64,000 nt of DNA from Massilia sp. IC2-278 (GTDB lineage: Bacteria; Pseudomonadota; Gammaproteobacteria; Burkholderiales; Burkholderiaceae_D): positions 1,088,955-1,152,954 of the forward strand of contig NZ_JAJFES010000001.1 in assembly GCF_020708045.1 (NCBI RefSeq), written 5' to 3'. A model generated the notes under the pieces. It ran no database searches and was not told the origin of the DNA. It was given only the letters and a program-made list of their open reading frames with translations. This document shows, one piece after another, positions 8,146 to 18,300 of this stretch (the first letter of the stretch is position 1; each line of letters begins with the position of its first letter). Made by a program: the position numbers and the translations under genes.

Positions 8146-9285
8146 TCAGTTGCCGCGCACCAGGCGCACGCGTTGCGGGCTGGTCTTGGCGACCGCGCCG
8201 ACCACGCCGCTGTTGAAGTCGACCATCCAGGCGCCGGCAGCATCACCCGCCTTGGGCGATGCGCTCCAGTATGGCGCCGCGGCCTGGCCGGCGAACTGGG
8301 CGCGGATGGTCGGCGCAGCGGTGGCGCCGGCGTCGACGATGCCGGACAATTCATCGGCCGTCGGCAGGCGCCAGTCGGAGAAGCCGCACCAGCGCTCGGC
8401 GTTCACGGCGGCCACGAAACTCTCGGTGTCGCAATTGCTGCCGCTGCAGACGCCGCCGTTAGCGGTGCCGGTTGCGCCGCCATTGGCGCCGTTGCGCAGC
8501 AGCCAGGTGTAGGTGTTGTCCGGCGCATGCAGGCCGGTGCCGCTCTTGCCTTCCCAGACCAGGCCGGTAACGCTGTCCTGCACGCAGGCCGAACCCGGCA
8601 GCACGGTCATGACGAAGCCGGTCGTCTTGTAGCTGCCCTGGCCGACCACGCGCTCGTTGGCGTCGCGCCCGGTCTCGGCATCCTGGCCGGCGAAGCCGGT
8701 TTGCGGACAAGCCAGTCCGTTTGCGCCGGCGCTGGCGCAGGCCGCGATGCCGGTGTCGTTCAGGCGCTTGCTGTTCTCGATGCCGGCGCCGGCCGCAATG
8801 CTGTTGGCACGGATGGTGCCGCTGGCGGTGCCGCTGTTGGCGCCGTCGTTCCAGCGCACCGTCAGGACCTTGTCGGCGCTGGCGCTGCCTGGGCAGACCT
8901 GCAGGTTGAACTGGCGTTCGCTGCTGCCGCTGGCCAGGCTCATGCTGGTGCTGGCCGGGGTCAGGTAATCGACGCCAGCTGCGCAGCTGGCGCCGCCGGT
9001 GCCGCCTTCGACCGTGAAGCTGACCTGGGCCGGGAAGTTGGCGTCGGCGCGCAGCGCGAGGCGGAAACCGAGCAGCGCCTGGCCGTCCAGGCCCTTGGCG
9101 GCGCGCGCGTCGCCAAGGGCCAGCACGGTCGGCTTGATGGCGACCGGCGGTGGCGGCGCCGGCGCAGGGGCTGGCTTGCTGCCGCCTCCGCCGCCGCAAG
9201 CGGCCAGCAACAGGGAGACGGGAACGGCGCAGCCGAGCCAGGTGGCGGAGGTGCGGGTCCAGTGTGCGACGGCGTGGTTACTCAT
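8146..9285 (-). CDS. Lipoprotein with Calx-beta-like and DUF1566 domains
   Basis: This 379-residue precursor has a lipobox (LLAAC, Cys near residue 30) followed by a Gly run and a Pro/Ala linker. Residues about 55-160 resemble a Calx-beta fold (SFTVEGGTGG, GVDYLTPAS, FNLQVCPGS). Residues about 200-379 form a DUF1566 domain (TGLVWEGKSG, FSDWRLPTADELSGI, YWSASP, WMVDFNSG) ending RLVRGN, which closely matches the end of the neighbouring DUF1566 protein (RLVRGGN). It is predicted to be anchored in the outer membrane as a surface or periplasmic binding module. The start at 9285 was chosen because it places a lipoprotein signal at the N-terminus; the frame extends to 9528 without one. The Calx-beta and RTX features shared with the giant hint at a calcium-dependent surface complex, which is inference. 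Confidence 0.78.
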   Translation of the reverse strand: MSNHAVAHWTRTSATWLGCAVPVSLLLAACGGGGGSKPAPAPAPPPPVAIKPTVLALGDARAAKGLDGQALLGFRLALRADANFPAQVSFTVEGGTGGASCAAGVDYLTPASTSMSLASGSSERQFNLQVCPGSASADKVLTVRWNDGANSGTASGTIRANSIAAGAGIENSKRLNDTGIAACASAGANGLACPQTGFAGQDAETGRDANERVVGQGSYKTTGFVMTVLPGSACVQDSVTGLVWEGKSGTGLHAPDNTYTWLLRNGANGGATGTANGGVCSGSNCDTESFVAAVNAERWCGFSDWRLPTADELSGIVDAGATAAPTIRAQFAGQAAAPYWSASPKAGDAAGAWMVDFNSGVVGAVAKTSPQRVRLVRGN

Positions 9286-9327
9286 ATGATTTGGTTGTTG
9301 CTCTTTAGCACTGCAAACAAGGCGGCC

Positions 9328-9356
9328 AGTGTCGATTCTTTCCATTTTGCTGTCAA
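9328..9356 (-). promoter_or_regulatory. Candidate promoter of the DUF1566-SapC-export operon
   Basis: On the minus strand TTGACA (9356-9351) is followed after 17 bases by GACACT (9333-9328), a weak -10. It lies about 45 bases upstream of the DUF1566 lipoprotein start. The -35 is perfect; the -10 matches at only three positions. Confidence 0.35.
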
Positions 9357-9448
9357 GAACATTTGGCCGCCCTGCCTGAAGGGGCCTGAAGCAGGGCCGC
9401 AAGCGTCTACGGCGCGCAACAAAGCTTGTCCTGGACCGGGAAAAATCG

Positions 9449-9456
9449 TAAAAAAA
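9449..9456. repeat. Left 8-bp target-site duplication of the IS1595 element
   Basis: TAAAAAAA lies immediately outside the left inverted repeat and is identical to 10526-10533 on the right. Eight bases is the duplication length known for IS1595-family elements. Confidence 0.85.
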
Positions 9457-10525
9457 GGCGCTGTCATCGTTAGCTATAGGTGAGTATTGAACTGCTGAGC
9501 ACCCTCGCGGTCCAAGCCATATCGCCATCGATATGGGTCGACCATGAAAGCGCCTCGCTTCACCAAGTGGTTTGCAGCCTTGCCCGCACTGAACCAGCCC
9601 CAGCGGCTACGGGTGCTCGACGCGCTGCGGCCGGCGGCCGGGCTGCATCAGGTGCTCGCGCTGATCCAACAAGGCAGGTCGGCCGGGCGCCGCTGTCCGC
9701 ATTGCCAGTGCGAACGCTGGCACCGGCATGGCCACGCGAACGACCTGCAACGCTACCGCTGCTTATCGTGCAGGCGCACCTTCAACGATTTGACTGGTAC
9801 GCCACTGGCGCGCCTTCGGCTCAAAGAGAAATGGCTCGATTATCTCGATGCGATGCGTGCGTCGCGCCCGGTGCGCGCGGCGGCGGACAGCATCAAGGTG
9901 CACCGTAACACCGCTTTCCGCTGGCGCCATCGCTTCCTGGACCGGGTAAAGGAAGACCGGCCAGCGCGCCTGAATGGTATCGCTGAGGCCGACGAGATGT
10001 TCATCCTGGAATCACAAAAGGGGGCGCGTAAGCTCGACCGGACTGCACGCAAGCGGGGCGGCGTAGCCGGCAGGCGCGGCATCTCGCGCGAGCTCGATTG
10101 CATCCTCGTGGCGCGCGATCGCAACCGACAGACCATCGATGCCGTCACCGGCCGCGGCGCCGTCAGCAAGGCCCAGCTGGAGCTCCACCTGCTGCCCTTC
10201 CTGGACCCGGATGTCCTGCTCGTGACCGACGCGAACGCAGCCTATCGCGCATTCGCCCGTGCACACGGTATTGCGCACCAGGCCGTCAATGTCAGTGCCG
10301 GCGAGCGTTTGCGCATGGGCGCCCACGGCGCGGTCCACGTACAGAACGTGAACGCCTATCACCAGCGCTTGCGCGAGTGGCTACTGCCCTTTCATGGCGT
10401 CGCGTCGCGTTATCTGCCGAACTACCTGGACTGGCGCCGGATGCTCGATGGCGGCAAGATTACTTCTGCCGATCAATTGTTTCGCCTTGCAATCGGACCC
10501 ATCCACAGCAAACGGTGACAGCGCC
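9457..10525 (+). mobile_element. Complete IS1595-family insertion sequence
   Basis: The 1,069-bp element is bounded by imperfect 20-bp inverted repeats (GGCGCTGTCATCGTTAGCTA on the left; the complement of 10506-10525 differs at three positions) and flanked by identical 8-bp duplications. It contains one intact transposase gene. It inserted in the T-tract of the terminator that follows the 11,494-residue giant gene. Because the duplicated bases are A/T, the tract next to the hairpin is retained. The ends were found by direct comparison of both flanks. Confidence 0.9.
9544..10518 (+). CDS. IS1595-family (ISXO2-like) transposase
   Basis: The 324-residue protein has an N-terminal zinc ribbon (C51, C54, C73, C76), a helix-turn-helix-like region near 105-130, and the ISXO2-like DDE catalytic domain. 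Likely catalytic residues are D150 (in EADEMF), D229 (in VTDANAAYR) and N270 (in NVNAYHQRLREWL). The family typically uses D-D-N with a later basic or acidic residue, and the YLPNYLDW tail is characteristic. The frame is full length and undisrupted, so the element may be active. It is transcribed opposite to the surrounding cluster and ends 7 bases inside the right end of the element. Confidence 0.9.
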   Translation: MKAPRFTKWFAALPALNQPQRLRVLDALRPAAGLHQVLALIQQGRSAGRRCPHCQCERWHRHGHANDLQRYRCLSCRRTFNDLTGTPLARLRLKEKWLDYLDAMRASRPVRAAADSIKVHRNTAFRWRHRFLDRVKEDRPARLNGIAEADEMFILESQKGARKLDRTARKRGGVAGRRGISRELDCILVARDRNRQTIDAVTGRGAVSKAQLELHLLPFLDPDVLLVTDANAAYRAFARAHGIAHQAVNVSAGERLRMGAHGAVHVQNVNAYHQRLREWLLPFHGVASRYLPNYLDWRRMLDGGKITSADQLFRLAIGPIHSKR

Positions 10526-10533
10526 TAAAAAAA
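10526..10533. repeat. Right 8-bp target-site duplication of the IS1595 element
   Basis: TAAAAAAA directly follows the right inverted repeat and forms part of the T-tract (read on the minus strand) of the giant gene's terminator. Confidence 0.85.
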
Positions 10534-10565
10534 ACCGGACTGCCCTTTCGGACAGCCCGGCTTTT
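10527..10565 (-). terminator. Intrinsic terminator of the 11,494-residue giant gene
   Basis: On the minus strand an 11-bp stem (CCGGGCTGTCC with GGGCAGTCCGG, with G-U pairs) around GAAA is followed by a run of Ts. It starts about 20 bases after the stop codon at 10587. The run of Ts is the IS target site. Confidence 0.85.
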
Positions 10566-10586
10566 GTCGAACCGCTGCGATCGCGA

Positions 10587-13500
10587 TTACAGCGTCAGGT
10601 CTTCCAGCCAGAACTCGATCGGCAGCGCCGTGGCGTCGGCCGAATCGGCGCCGATGCCTTGCGCGTTCGCGACCAGTGCACCGCTCTTCGCCGGCGCATC
10701 GGCCTGGGCGTGTGCCGCCAGGTAGAGCGCGGTGCCGCTGACCGAGGCCGTACGCAGCGACGCGTCGAATCCGAAGCCGGCTGCCGGCGCGGGTGCCAGC
10801 GAAGGCAGCACCGGCAGGGCCGGGGTCGGGTCTTCGGTGTGACGCACCGTTTCGCCGACCGCCACCGCCGCCTCGTACATGGTGGCGCCGTCGAGCACGT
10901 AGAAGTGGGTACGGCCATCCGGGCCCGTATCCTGCACCACGATGCCGCGCGGCGCTTCCACGAACAGCGCCGGCGACTGCACCTCGACCGCGTTGCCCAT
11001 GCCCAGCTGCGGACCCATGCCGTACAGGGCCACGGTGTCGGCCACGATGTTCACCGCATCGTCGCCTGCCGCATCGAGGATCACGCCGCCGCTCTTCACG
11101 ACCACGTGCTTGCCCTCGACCCCGGCCAGCGCCAGGTTGCCGGCTGCCTGGGCCGTCACCGAACCGGTGCCGCTCAGGACCGTCCCGGCATCCATCTGCA
11201 CGGCGCCGTTCGCGCTGTACACCAGCAGGTCGCCACGGGTGGCCGACACGCTGTCGTGCAGGACCACGCCGTCGCGGCCGTCGAGCACCAGGCCGTTGGC
11301 GGCGACCAGGCTTCCCTGCGCCGCTTCGACGGTGACCAGCGAACCGAACACCTGCAACGGTACGCTGCTCAATGCCGCGAAGTCGGTCGCCACGATGCTG
11401 ACCTTGCCGGCGCCGGCTGCCGCATGGCCGTCGGCACCCTGCACGCCGATCACCAGCTGGCCCGCACCGGCCAGGTGGCCGAGCATGCTGTCGGTGACGC
11501 TGAAGGCGCCGGCCGCGCCGGTACCGCCGACCACGATGTCGCGGCCCGCATCGCCCGGACGCAGCTGGACGATGCCCGCGCCATGCACGTCGCCGGTCAT
11601 GACCAGGGTATCGGCCTCGATAACGAAGTCACCCGTCACGCCGCTGAACACGATGTCGCCGATAACGACCTGGCTGGCACCACGGATGGTCAGCGAACCG
11701 CCGGCCACGTTCAGCGCGCCGTCGAAGCGCACCACGCCGGTCGCGTCGATCGACACGTCACCGCCGATGGTCACGTCCTGGGCAAAGCTGACGTCGTGCG
11801 CATCGCGCACCGCCAGGCCGGCCAGCGCGCCGTTCGCACCGACCGCGCCGTTGACGACGATGTTGTCGCCGCCGGCCGCCAGCACCAGGCTCGCACCGGT
11901 GCCGGCGCCGTCGATGCCCTGGGCGAAGACCATGTCGCCGCCGCTTGCCGCACCGTTGCCGGTCGAGATGATGACCGGGCCGGTGATGGCCAGCGCGCCG
12001 CGCACGTCGAGCGCCTCGGCCACCAGCTGGCCGGACACGGCTACCAGGCTGCCGGCGCCGGAACCGTCCAGCACCAGGCTGTCGCGGAACACGACCGGCG
12101 TGGCGCGGCCATCGATGACGATGTCCTGGCCAGGCGCCGCGGCGCCGCCGCCGATGACGACCTGGTCGAAGCCGCCGGCCAGGTTGTCCAGCGTTGCCGG
12201 CGCCAGGTACAAGCCGCCGTTGTCGCTGTTGTTGCGCGACCCACCGATCTGGATGTCCAGCGCGTTGTCGTTCGGACGGATCGCCAGCGTACCGCCCTCG
12301 CCTGCCAGCGGCTGGCCGATCGTCAGTTCGTCGCCGACCAGGTTCAGGTCCTGGCCGCTGCCGACGTTCTGCGGCTGGCCGAACACCACTTCGCCGGTTT
12401 GCGAGACGATGGTGGTGCTGCCGCCGGCCGCGGTGACGCCAACCAGCGCGGCGTCGTTCACCACGCTGACGCTGCCATCGGCACCGACGCGCTTCACGGC
12501 GACGGCGACACCGGCGGCCGGCACGTTCACGCCGTCGGCTTCCAGCAGGTCGATGCTGCCGGCGGCGCTGGACGCCGCCAGCGAAGCGACCGCGGTCTCC
12601 AGCGCATTGCCCATGCCGATGCCGCTGCCGGCCGTCATGCGCAGCGCGCCCGCTTTCACGTTCAGGCCCTGCACGTCGCCGGCGCGCTGGGCGTCGACGA
12701 TCGCGCCGCCAGCCACCAGGCTGACGCTGCCAGTACCGGCGTCGAGCAGGCCGACGGCGATGTCGCCGCCTGCCGCGTAACGCAGGCTGGCGCCGCGCGC
12801 CACGCTGCCGTCCTTCATCAGGATGGCCCCAAACGCGCTGACGTCGATGCTGTCGCCCGCCGTCAGGTTGCCGTTCTGGACGACGCTTTGCGCGTTCAGG
12901 CTGATGCTGCCGCCTGCCTGCGCGCCGCCGTCCAGTACGATGTTGCCGGCGCCGGCTTGCAGCAGCAGGTTGCCGCTGTTGGCACGGACCGTGGCATTGC
13001 CGCCGACGGCAAGGTCGCCGCCGTTGGCCGCCAGGACCGCATTGCCGCCCGCGTCCACCACGCCGTCGATCGAGACCGAAGCGCTCGCGCTCAGCGCCGC
13101 ATTGCCTTGCACAGCCACCTGGCCTTGCGCCGCAACCGCGATGGCGCCGCCTGCCAGCACGGCATTGCCGCCGGCACCGACCTGGCCCGCCACCGTGATG
13201 GCACCGGCTGCGCGCAGCGCGGCATTGCCGTGCGCCGCAACTTGTCCGCCCACCGAGATGGCGCCGCCCGCCAGCACGGCATTGCCCTCCAGCGCCTGCA
13301 CGTTGCCGCCCACGGTGATGGCGCCGGCCGACCGCAGTTCCACGTCGCCCTTGGCGCCTGCCACCGCGCCGGCCGCCACCACCAGGTCGCTGCCGCCGTT
13401 CAGCATCAGTTTGCCGCCGTTGGCCAGCACGCTGCCAAGAACCACGTTCACACGCGCCGCGTCGAATTCGACGTTGCCGGCGGCCGTGGCCTGGCCTGCC

Positions 13501-16500
13501 ACATCGACCGCGATGTTGCTCGCAGCCAGCGCCAGGTTGCCGGCCGCCGCGTCGACGCTGCCGCCGACCACGATGCCGCCGAGTGCCGCCGTCAGCGCCA
13601 CGTTCGCGCCGCGCAGAGCCTGTCCGGCACCCACCATGATGTCGCCGGCCTGCGCCGACAGCACCACGTTGCCGGTCACGTCGACGCCGTTCAGTGCCGC
13701 CACGGCGCCCACTGCCGCCGTGCCATCGACGCCGATACGCTCGACACCCAGGCCAACCGACGCCATTGCGACGCCGCCCGCTGCCTGAACATGCAGGCCG
13801 CCGCTGCCCGCTTGCGCGGCCAGGCCGGTCACCTCGATCTCCAGCGCATTGCCCGCGCTGCCCACGGCGTTACCCGCCTGCAGGCGCAGCGCGGCGGCCG
13901 TGACGTTGACCAGGCTGTCGCCGGCCACGTCCGCGTCCAGCACGCTGGCGCTGGCCTGGAGGCCGACCGTGCCCTGGCCTGCATTGACACGGGCCACCGT
14001 GAGGTTGCCGCCCGCCGCCAGGTTGATGGCGCCGTCGAGCGTGGCGACCGACGCGCTTGCGCCCATCGCCAGGTTGCCGCTGGCGCGCAGCTCGATGCTG
14101 CGGCCCGCTTCCAGGGTGCGCACGGCGCCCGTTTGCTGCAGGTCGCGGCCGGCGTTCAGCGAGATGCTGCCGTGCTGGCTGCTGACCTGTGCCGCCAGCG
14201 ACAGATCGCCGCCCGTGGCCAGCAGCAGGTTGCCGGCTGCGTCCAGGTTGCGCGTCACCGTCATCGATGCCGCACCCAGGACCAGGTTGCCGTTCGAGGC
14301 CACGCCATTGATCGCCGCATCGGCCACGGCGGCGCTGCTGCCGTCGGCCGCCACACGGTTCACCGAACCGGCGACGCTGCCCAGGTTCAGGGCGCCGCTG
14401 TTGTCCAGGTACAGTCCGCCGCTGCCGGCAGTCGCCGCCAGGGTGCCCACGTCCAGCTGCAGGTGCGCCGCGCTGCTGCCGACGTTTCCGGCCGCGATAC
14501 GCAGCGCAGCCGCGCGCACGTCGATGTCGTTGCCGATGTCGACGATGGACGCCGCCACCAGGCTGACGTTGGCGCCGCTGGCGATGCTGCCCAGCTCCAG
14601 CGTATTGCCGGCTTCGACACGCACGTTGCCGCCGGTGGCGACCGTCATGGCGTTGGCCATGAAGACGTTGCGCGCCGCAGCGAGGTCGATGCTGCCGGCG
14701 GTGGCGTTCACCGCCGCGTTCTGCATCAGGTCGCGTCCGGCGGACAGGCTGATGTTGCCGCCGGCCGTGACCGGGGCCAGGTTGGTCGACAGGTCGCGGC
14801 CAGCCTGCAACAGCAGGTTGCCCGCAGCGCTGACCGTGGCGCCGCTGGCGATGTCGCCGCCAGCCTGCAGCACGAGCGCCGCGCCGCTGACCAGGCCAGC
14901 CTGCGCCGCGTCAACGCGCTGCGAACCGGCCGTGGCGCCGTTTGCCAGCACGCGGTCGACGCGGATCTCGCCGACCTCGCCGAGCACCACGTCGGATGCC
15001 TCGTTCACGAACATGCCGTTGCCGATAGCGCTCAGCAGCATGGTTTCGGTGTCGAGCGCATCGGCGCCGCTGCCGATTGCCGCGCCGGCGTTCAGGCGCA
15101 GGGCTTTCGCGTACACGTCGACGGCGTTACCCGCCTCGGCCGCGTCTGCAATCGCACCGCCGCTGACGATGCTGACCGCACCCCAGCCGGCCTGGCCGGC
15201 CAGGCTGGATGCCGCGCGGTCGGTGTTCGAACGCGCGTCCAGCAGCGCCACCGTGACGCCGGTGGCGCCCTGGTAGCGGATGTTGCCCGCGTTGGTGACG
15301 GCGCGCGCACCGTCGACCATGAGAATGGCGCCGGCGCTCGACGCAACGTCGATCGTGCCGACCGCAGTCGACAGCGTTGCCGCCGCCGACTGCGTGATGT
15401 TCCCCACGGCCAGCAGGCTGATGCTGCCATCCTGCGCGCTCAGCGCCGCGTTCACCGCCAGGGTGCCGCTCGCCTCGATGCGCAGGTTGCCGCCGGTGGC
15501 CACCAGGGCCGCGTCGATGACCAGGTTGGCGCCGCCGAGCACCAGGTTGCCGCTGCCGTTCTGGACACCGGCCAGGGCTGCGCCGCCGGCGTTTGCCACG
15601 GCAGTGCCGTCGGCGCCGACGCGGTTGACCGCCACGCCAGCCACCTGGCCGAGCGTGGTGTTGCCGCTCGCAAGAACGTAACTTCCACCCTGCGCCGCAA
15701 AGGCCAGCGTCGCCGCCTGCACTTCGAGCGTTGCGGCCTCCTGGCCGACCGTGCCGCCGGCCTGCATGCGCAGTGCGCCCGCGATCACGTTGACTGTACG
15801 GACGGCCGCCGCGTCGTCGCCCTGGGCGTCGAGGATGCTGCCGCTCGCCGCCAGCGAGACGCTGCCGGTGCCGGCATTCACCACGCCGAGCACCAGGTCG
15901 CCGCTCTCGGCCTGCACGCGCACGTTGCCGTTGCGGGTCAGGAGCTGGGCCTGGGCTTCGAGGGTGACGAAGCTTGCCGCCGCCAGGTCCAGGGTCTTGC
16001 CGGCGCCGCGGGTTTCGATGCGCGGCGCATAGCTGGCCAGGTTGTCGTCGATGACGATGGCGTCGCTCGAGACCAGGCTGATGCTGCCCGAGCCCGAGCC
16101 GATGTCGGCGCGCACCGTGATGTCGGCTGCCGTGCCCTCGCCCGCTTCCCCGCTTTGCAGCAGGATGTTGCCGGACGCGCCGGTGCTGTCGACCAGGCCG
16201 TCGACGACGATGGCGCCGTCGACGGTCACGATGGCCAGGTTGCCGGCGCTGCCGCCGAGCAGCGCGCCATTGATGCGCAGCGCCGTGGCTTCGCGCAGCA
16301 GCACGCTGCCGGCCGTGGTGTTGGCCAGGGTGACCGAGGCCAGGCGCGTCTGCAGCGCACCGCTGCTGCCGATGCCGGTCGCTGCCGACAGGGCCGCGGC
16401 GGCCGTGTCGCCGTCGAGGTTGATGCCGTCGCCCGCCAGGTTGTCGACGATGGCGCCGCCGGCCGTCAGGCCAATGGCGCCGTCGGCGATGACCTGCGAG

Positions 16501-18300
16501 ACCAGGATCGAGCCGCCCGCGGTCATGGTGACCGCGCCGTTGCCGCCGCCCACCGAGGTGACGACGGTGCCGCTGTCCATGACGATGGCGGCGCCTGCAT
16601 TCAGGCGCACCAGCCCGCCGTTCGAGACGATCGACTCCGACAGCGTGACTGCGCCCGAGGTCGAGCTCACGCTGATGCTGCCGCCGCTGCCGTTGGCGAT
16701 GCCGCCGTCGCGCAGGTGGACGTTGCCGTCCGCGCCGAGTGTGACCGCGCCGCCGTTGGCAGCGATGGCGCTGTCGACCGTGATGGCCGCGCCGCTGCCG
16801 CCGGCGTTCAGGCTGACGCTGCCGCCACCGACGGTGACGATGCCGCTGCCCTGTACCAGCAGCTTGCCGGCGCCGGTGGAGATGGCGATGTTGTCGCCCT
16901 GCGCACTGGCCTGGCTGATGCCGTCCACGCGCAGGTCGCCGCCCACGCCGCTGGCCGCGTCGCGCGCCAGGTTGTTGATCACGATGTCGCCGTCGCCGGT
17001 GTTCACGGCGGTAAGGCTGTTCACCTGGGCGAACGGCAGGATGATGCCGCTGCCGGCGTGCAGGCTCAGGTTCAGCGCGCGCAGCGGTTCGCTCGACGCG
17101 CCATCGAGGTCGCCGGTCGGATTCGACTGGACGATCGCGCCGGTGGCTGCATACAGCGACATGTTGCTGTTGTGCGCCTCAACCTGGTTATGGATCGAGA
17201 TGCCGTTGTACGCGTCCAGCGTCACGCTGCCGTTCACCATGAACTGGAAGGCCGGGTTCGCGAAGTCCTCGACCACGATGTTCTGGCCATACACTTCCAG
17301 CGCGCTGTGGAAGGTGTACTGCTGCGGCGCCTGGATCGCGCCCAGGCGCACCTGGCCGGACTGGTCGTCCGCGTGCGCGCCGGCCAGGTAGCCGACGGTC
17401 GCGCCTTCCTGGCGCCCGATCACGATCTTGCTGAAGGTCGAGGCAAAGGTCGCTATCTCCGCGTTGTCGATGTTCAGGTAAGCCGTGTTTTCCAGGGCCG
17501 GGCCGCCGACTTCGATGTTCATGCCGACGGTCGTCGGGCGCAGGGTCAGGATGCCGGTGCCGACGATCGAGCTTTCGCCGCTCTGGAAGTTGATCTCGTT
17601 CCCTTCCAGGAAGATGTCGCCGCCGCCGTCGACCGTCACGCCGCCCTTGAACACCACCAGCGTGGCGCCGGTGATGCGGAACGAACCCGTGGTCAGGTGC
17701 ACCGACTGCTCGAAGGTGACCACGCCGCTGGCGTTGATGCTGAAGTCGCCGTTGACCGTGACTTCGCCCTTGAAGGTGACGTTGTTGGCCTGGGTGATGG
17801 TGATGCCTTCCAGCGCATCGGTATTGCCGACCATGCCGGTGACGACGATGTTGCCGGCCGCCGAGAGTTCCAGCAGGTCTTCCGGATCGAGGCCGTCGCC
17901 GTTCAGCGAATGCGCCGCCGAGCCGCCCAGCTGGATGTCGCCGGCGGTCGCCGTCAGCACCACCTTGTGGTTGGTGGCGGTGGCGCCGTCGATCTTCACC
18001 GAGTCGTCGATGTAGGCCCAGGAAGCGCTGACGCTGCTGGCCGAGATCGTCGTGGTGTGGCCGGAACCGTAGATGGTCAGGCCGGATTCGCCCTGCAGCA
18101 CCAGGTTCTGGTTGATCGCCACTTCGCCGCCCAGCAGCGAATTCTGCACCACCAGCGAGTCCTTCAGGACCACGTCGGTGGTACCCGCGGTGTCGCCGAT
18201 CACGATGTGGGCCGCGCTCTGGGCGCCGCCGATCAGGATCTGGCGGAAGCCGTCGTTCAGGTTGTTCAGCGCATTGTTGCTGATGTAGAGCGCGTTATTG
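10587..18300 (-). repeat. Tail segment paralogous to 45410-53790
   Basis: The last ~2,570 residues of the large giant align through their length with residues ~105-2897 of the small giant. Near-identical blocks include [75 protein letters not shown] and VEDFANPA. The ends match as EFWLEDLTL and EFWLEDLVL. DNA identity is also visibly high in places, giving direct repeats about 35 kb apart. Confidence 0.85.

Noticed and set aside
9376..9405. Second terminator downstream of the giant (CCCTGC and GCAGGG arms)
   Set aside because: The arms are only six bases with a 15-base loop and no T-run, and the real terminator is at 10527-10565.
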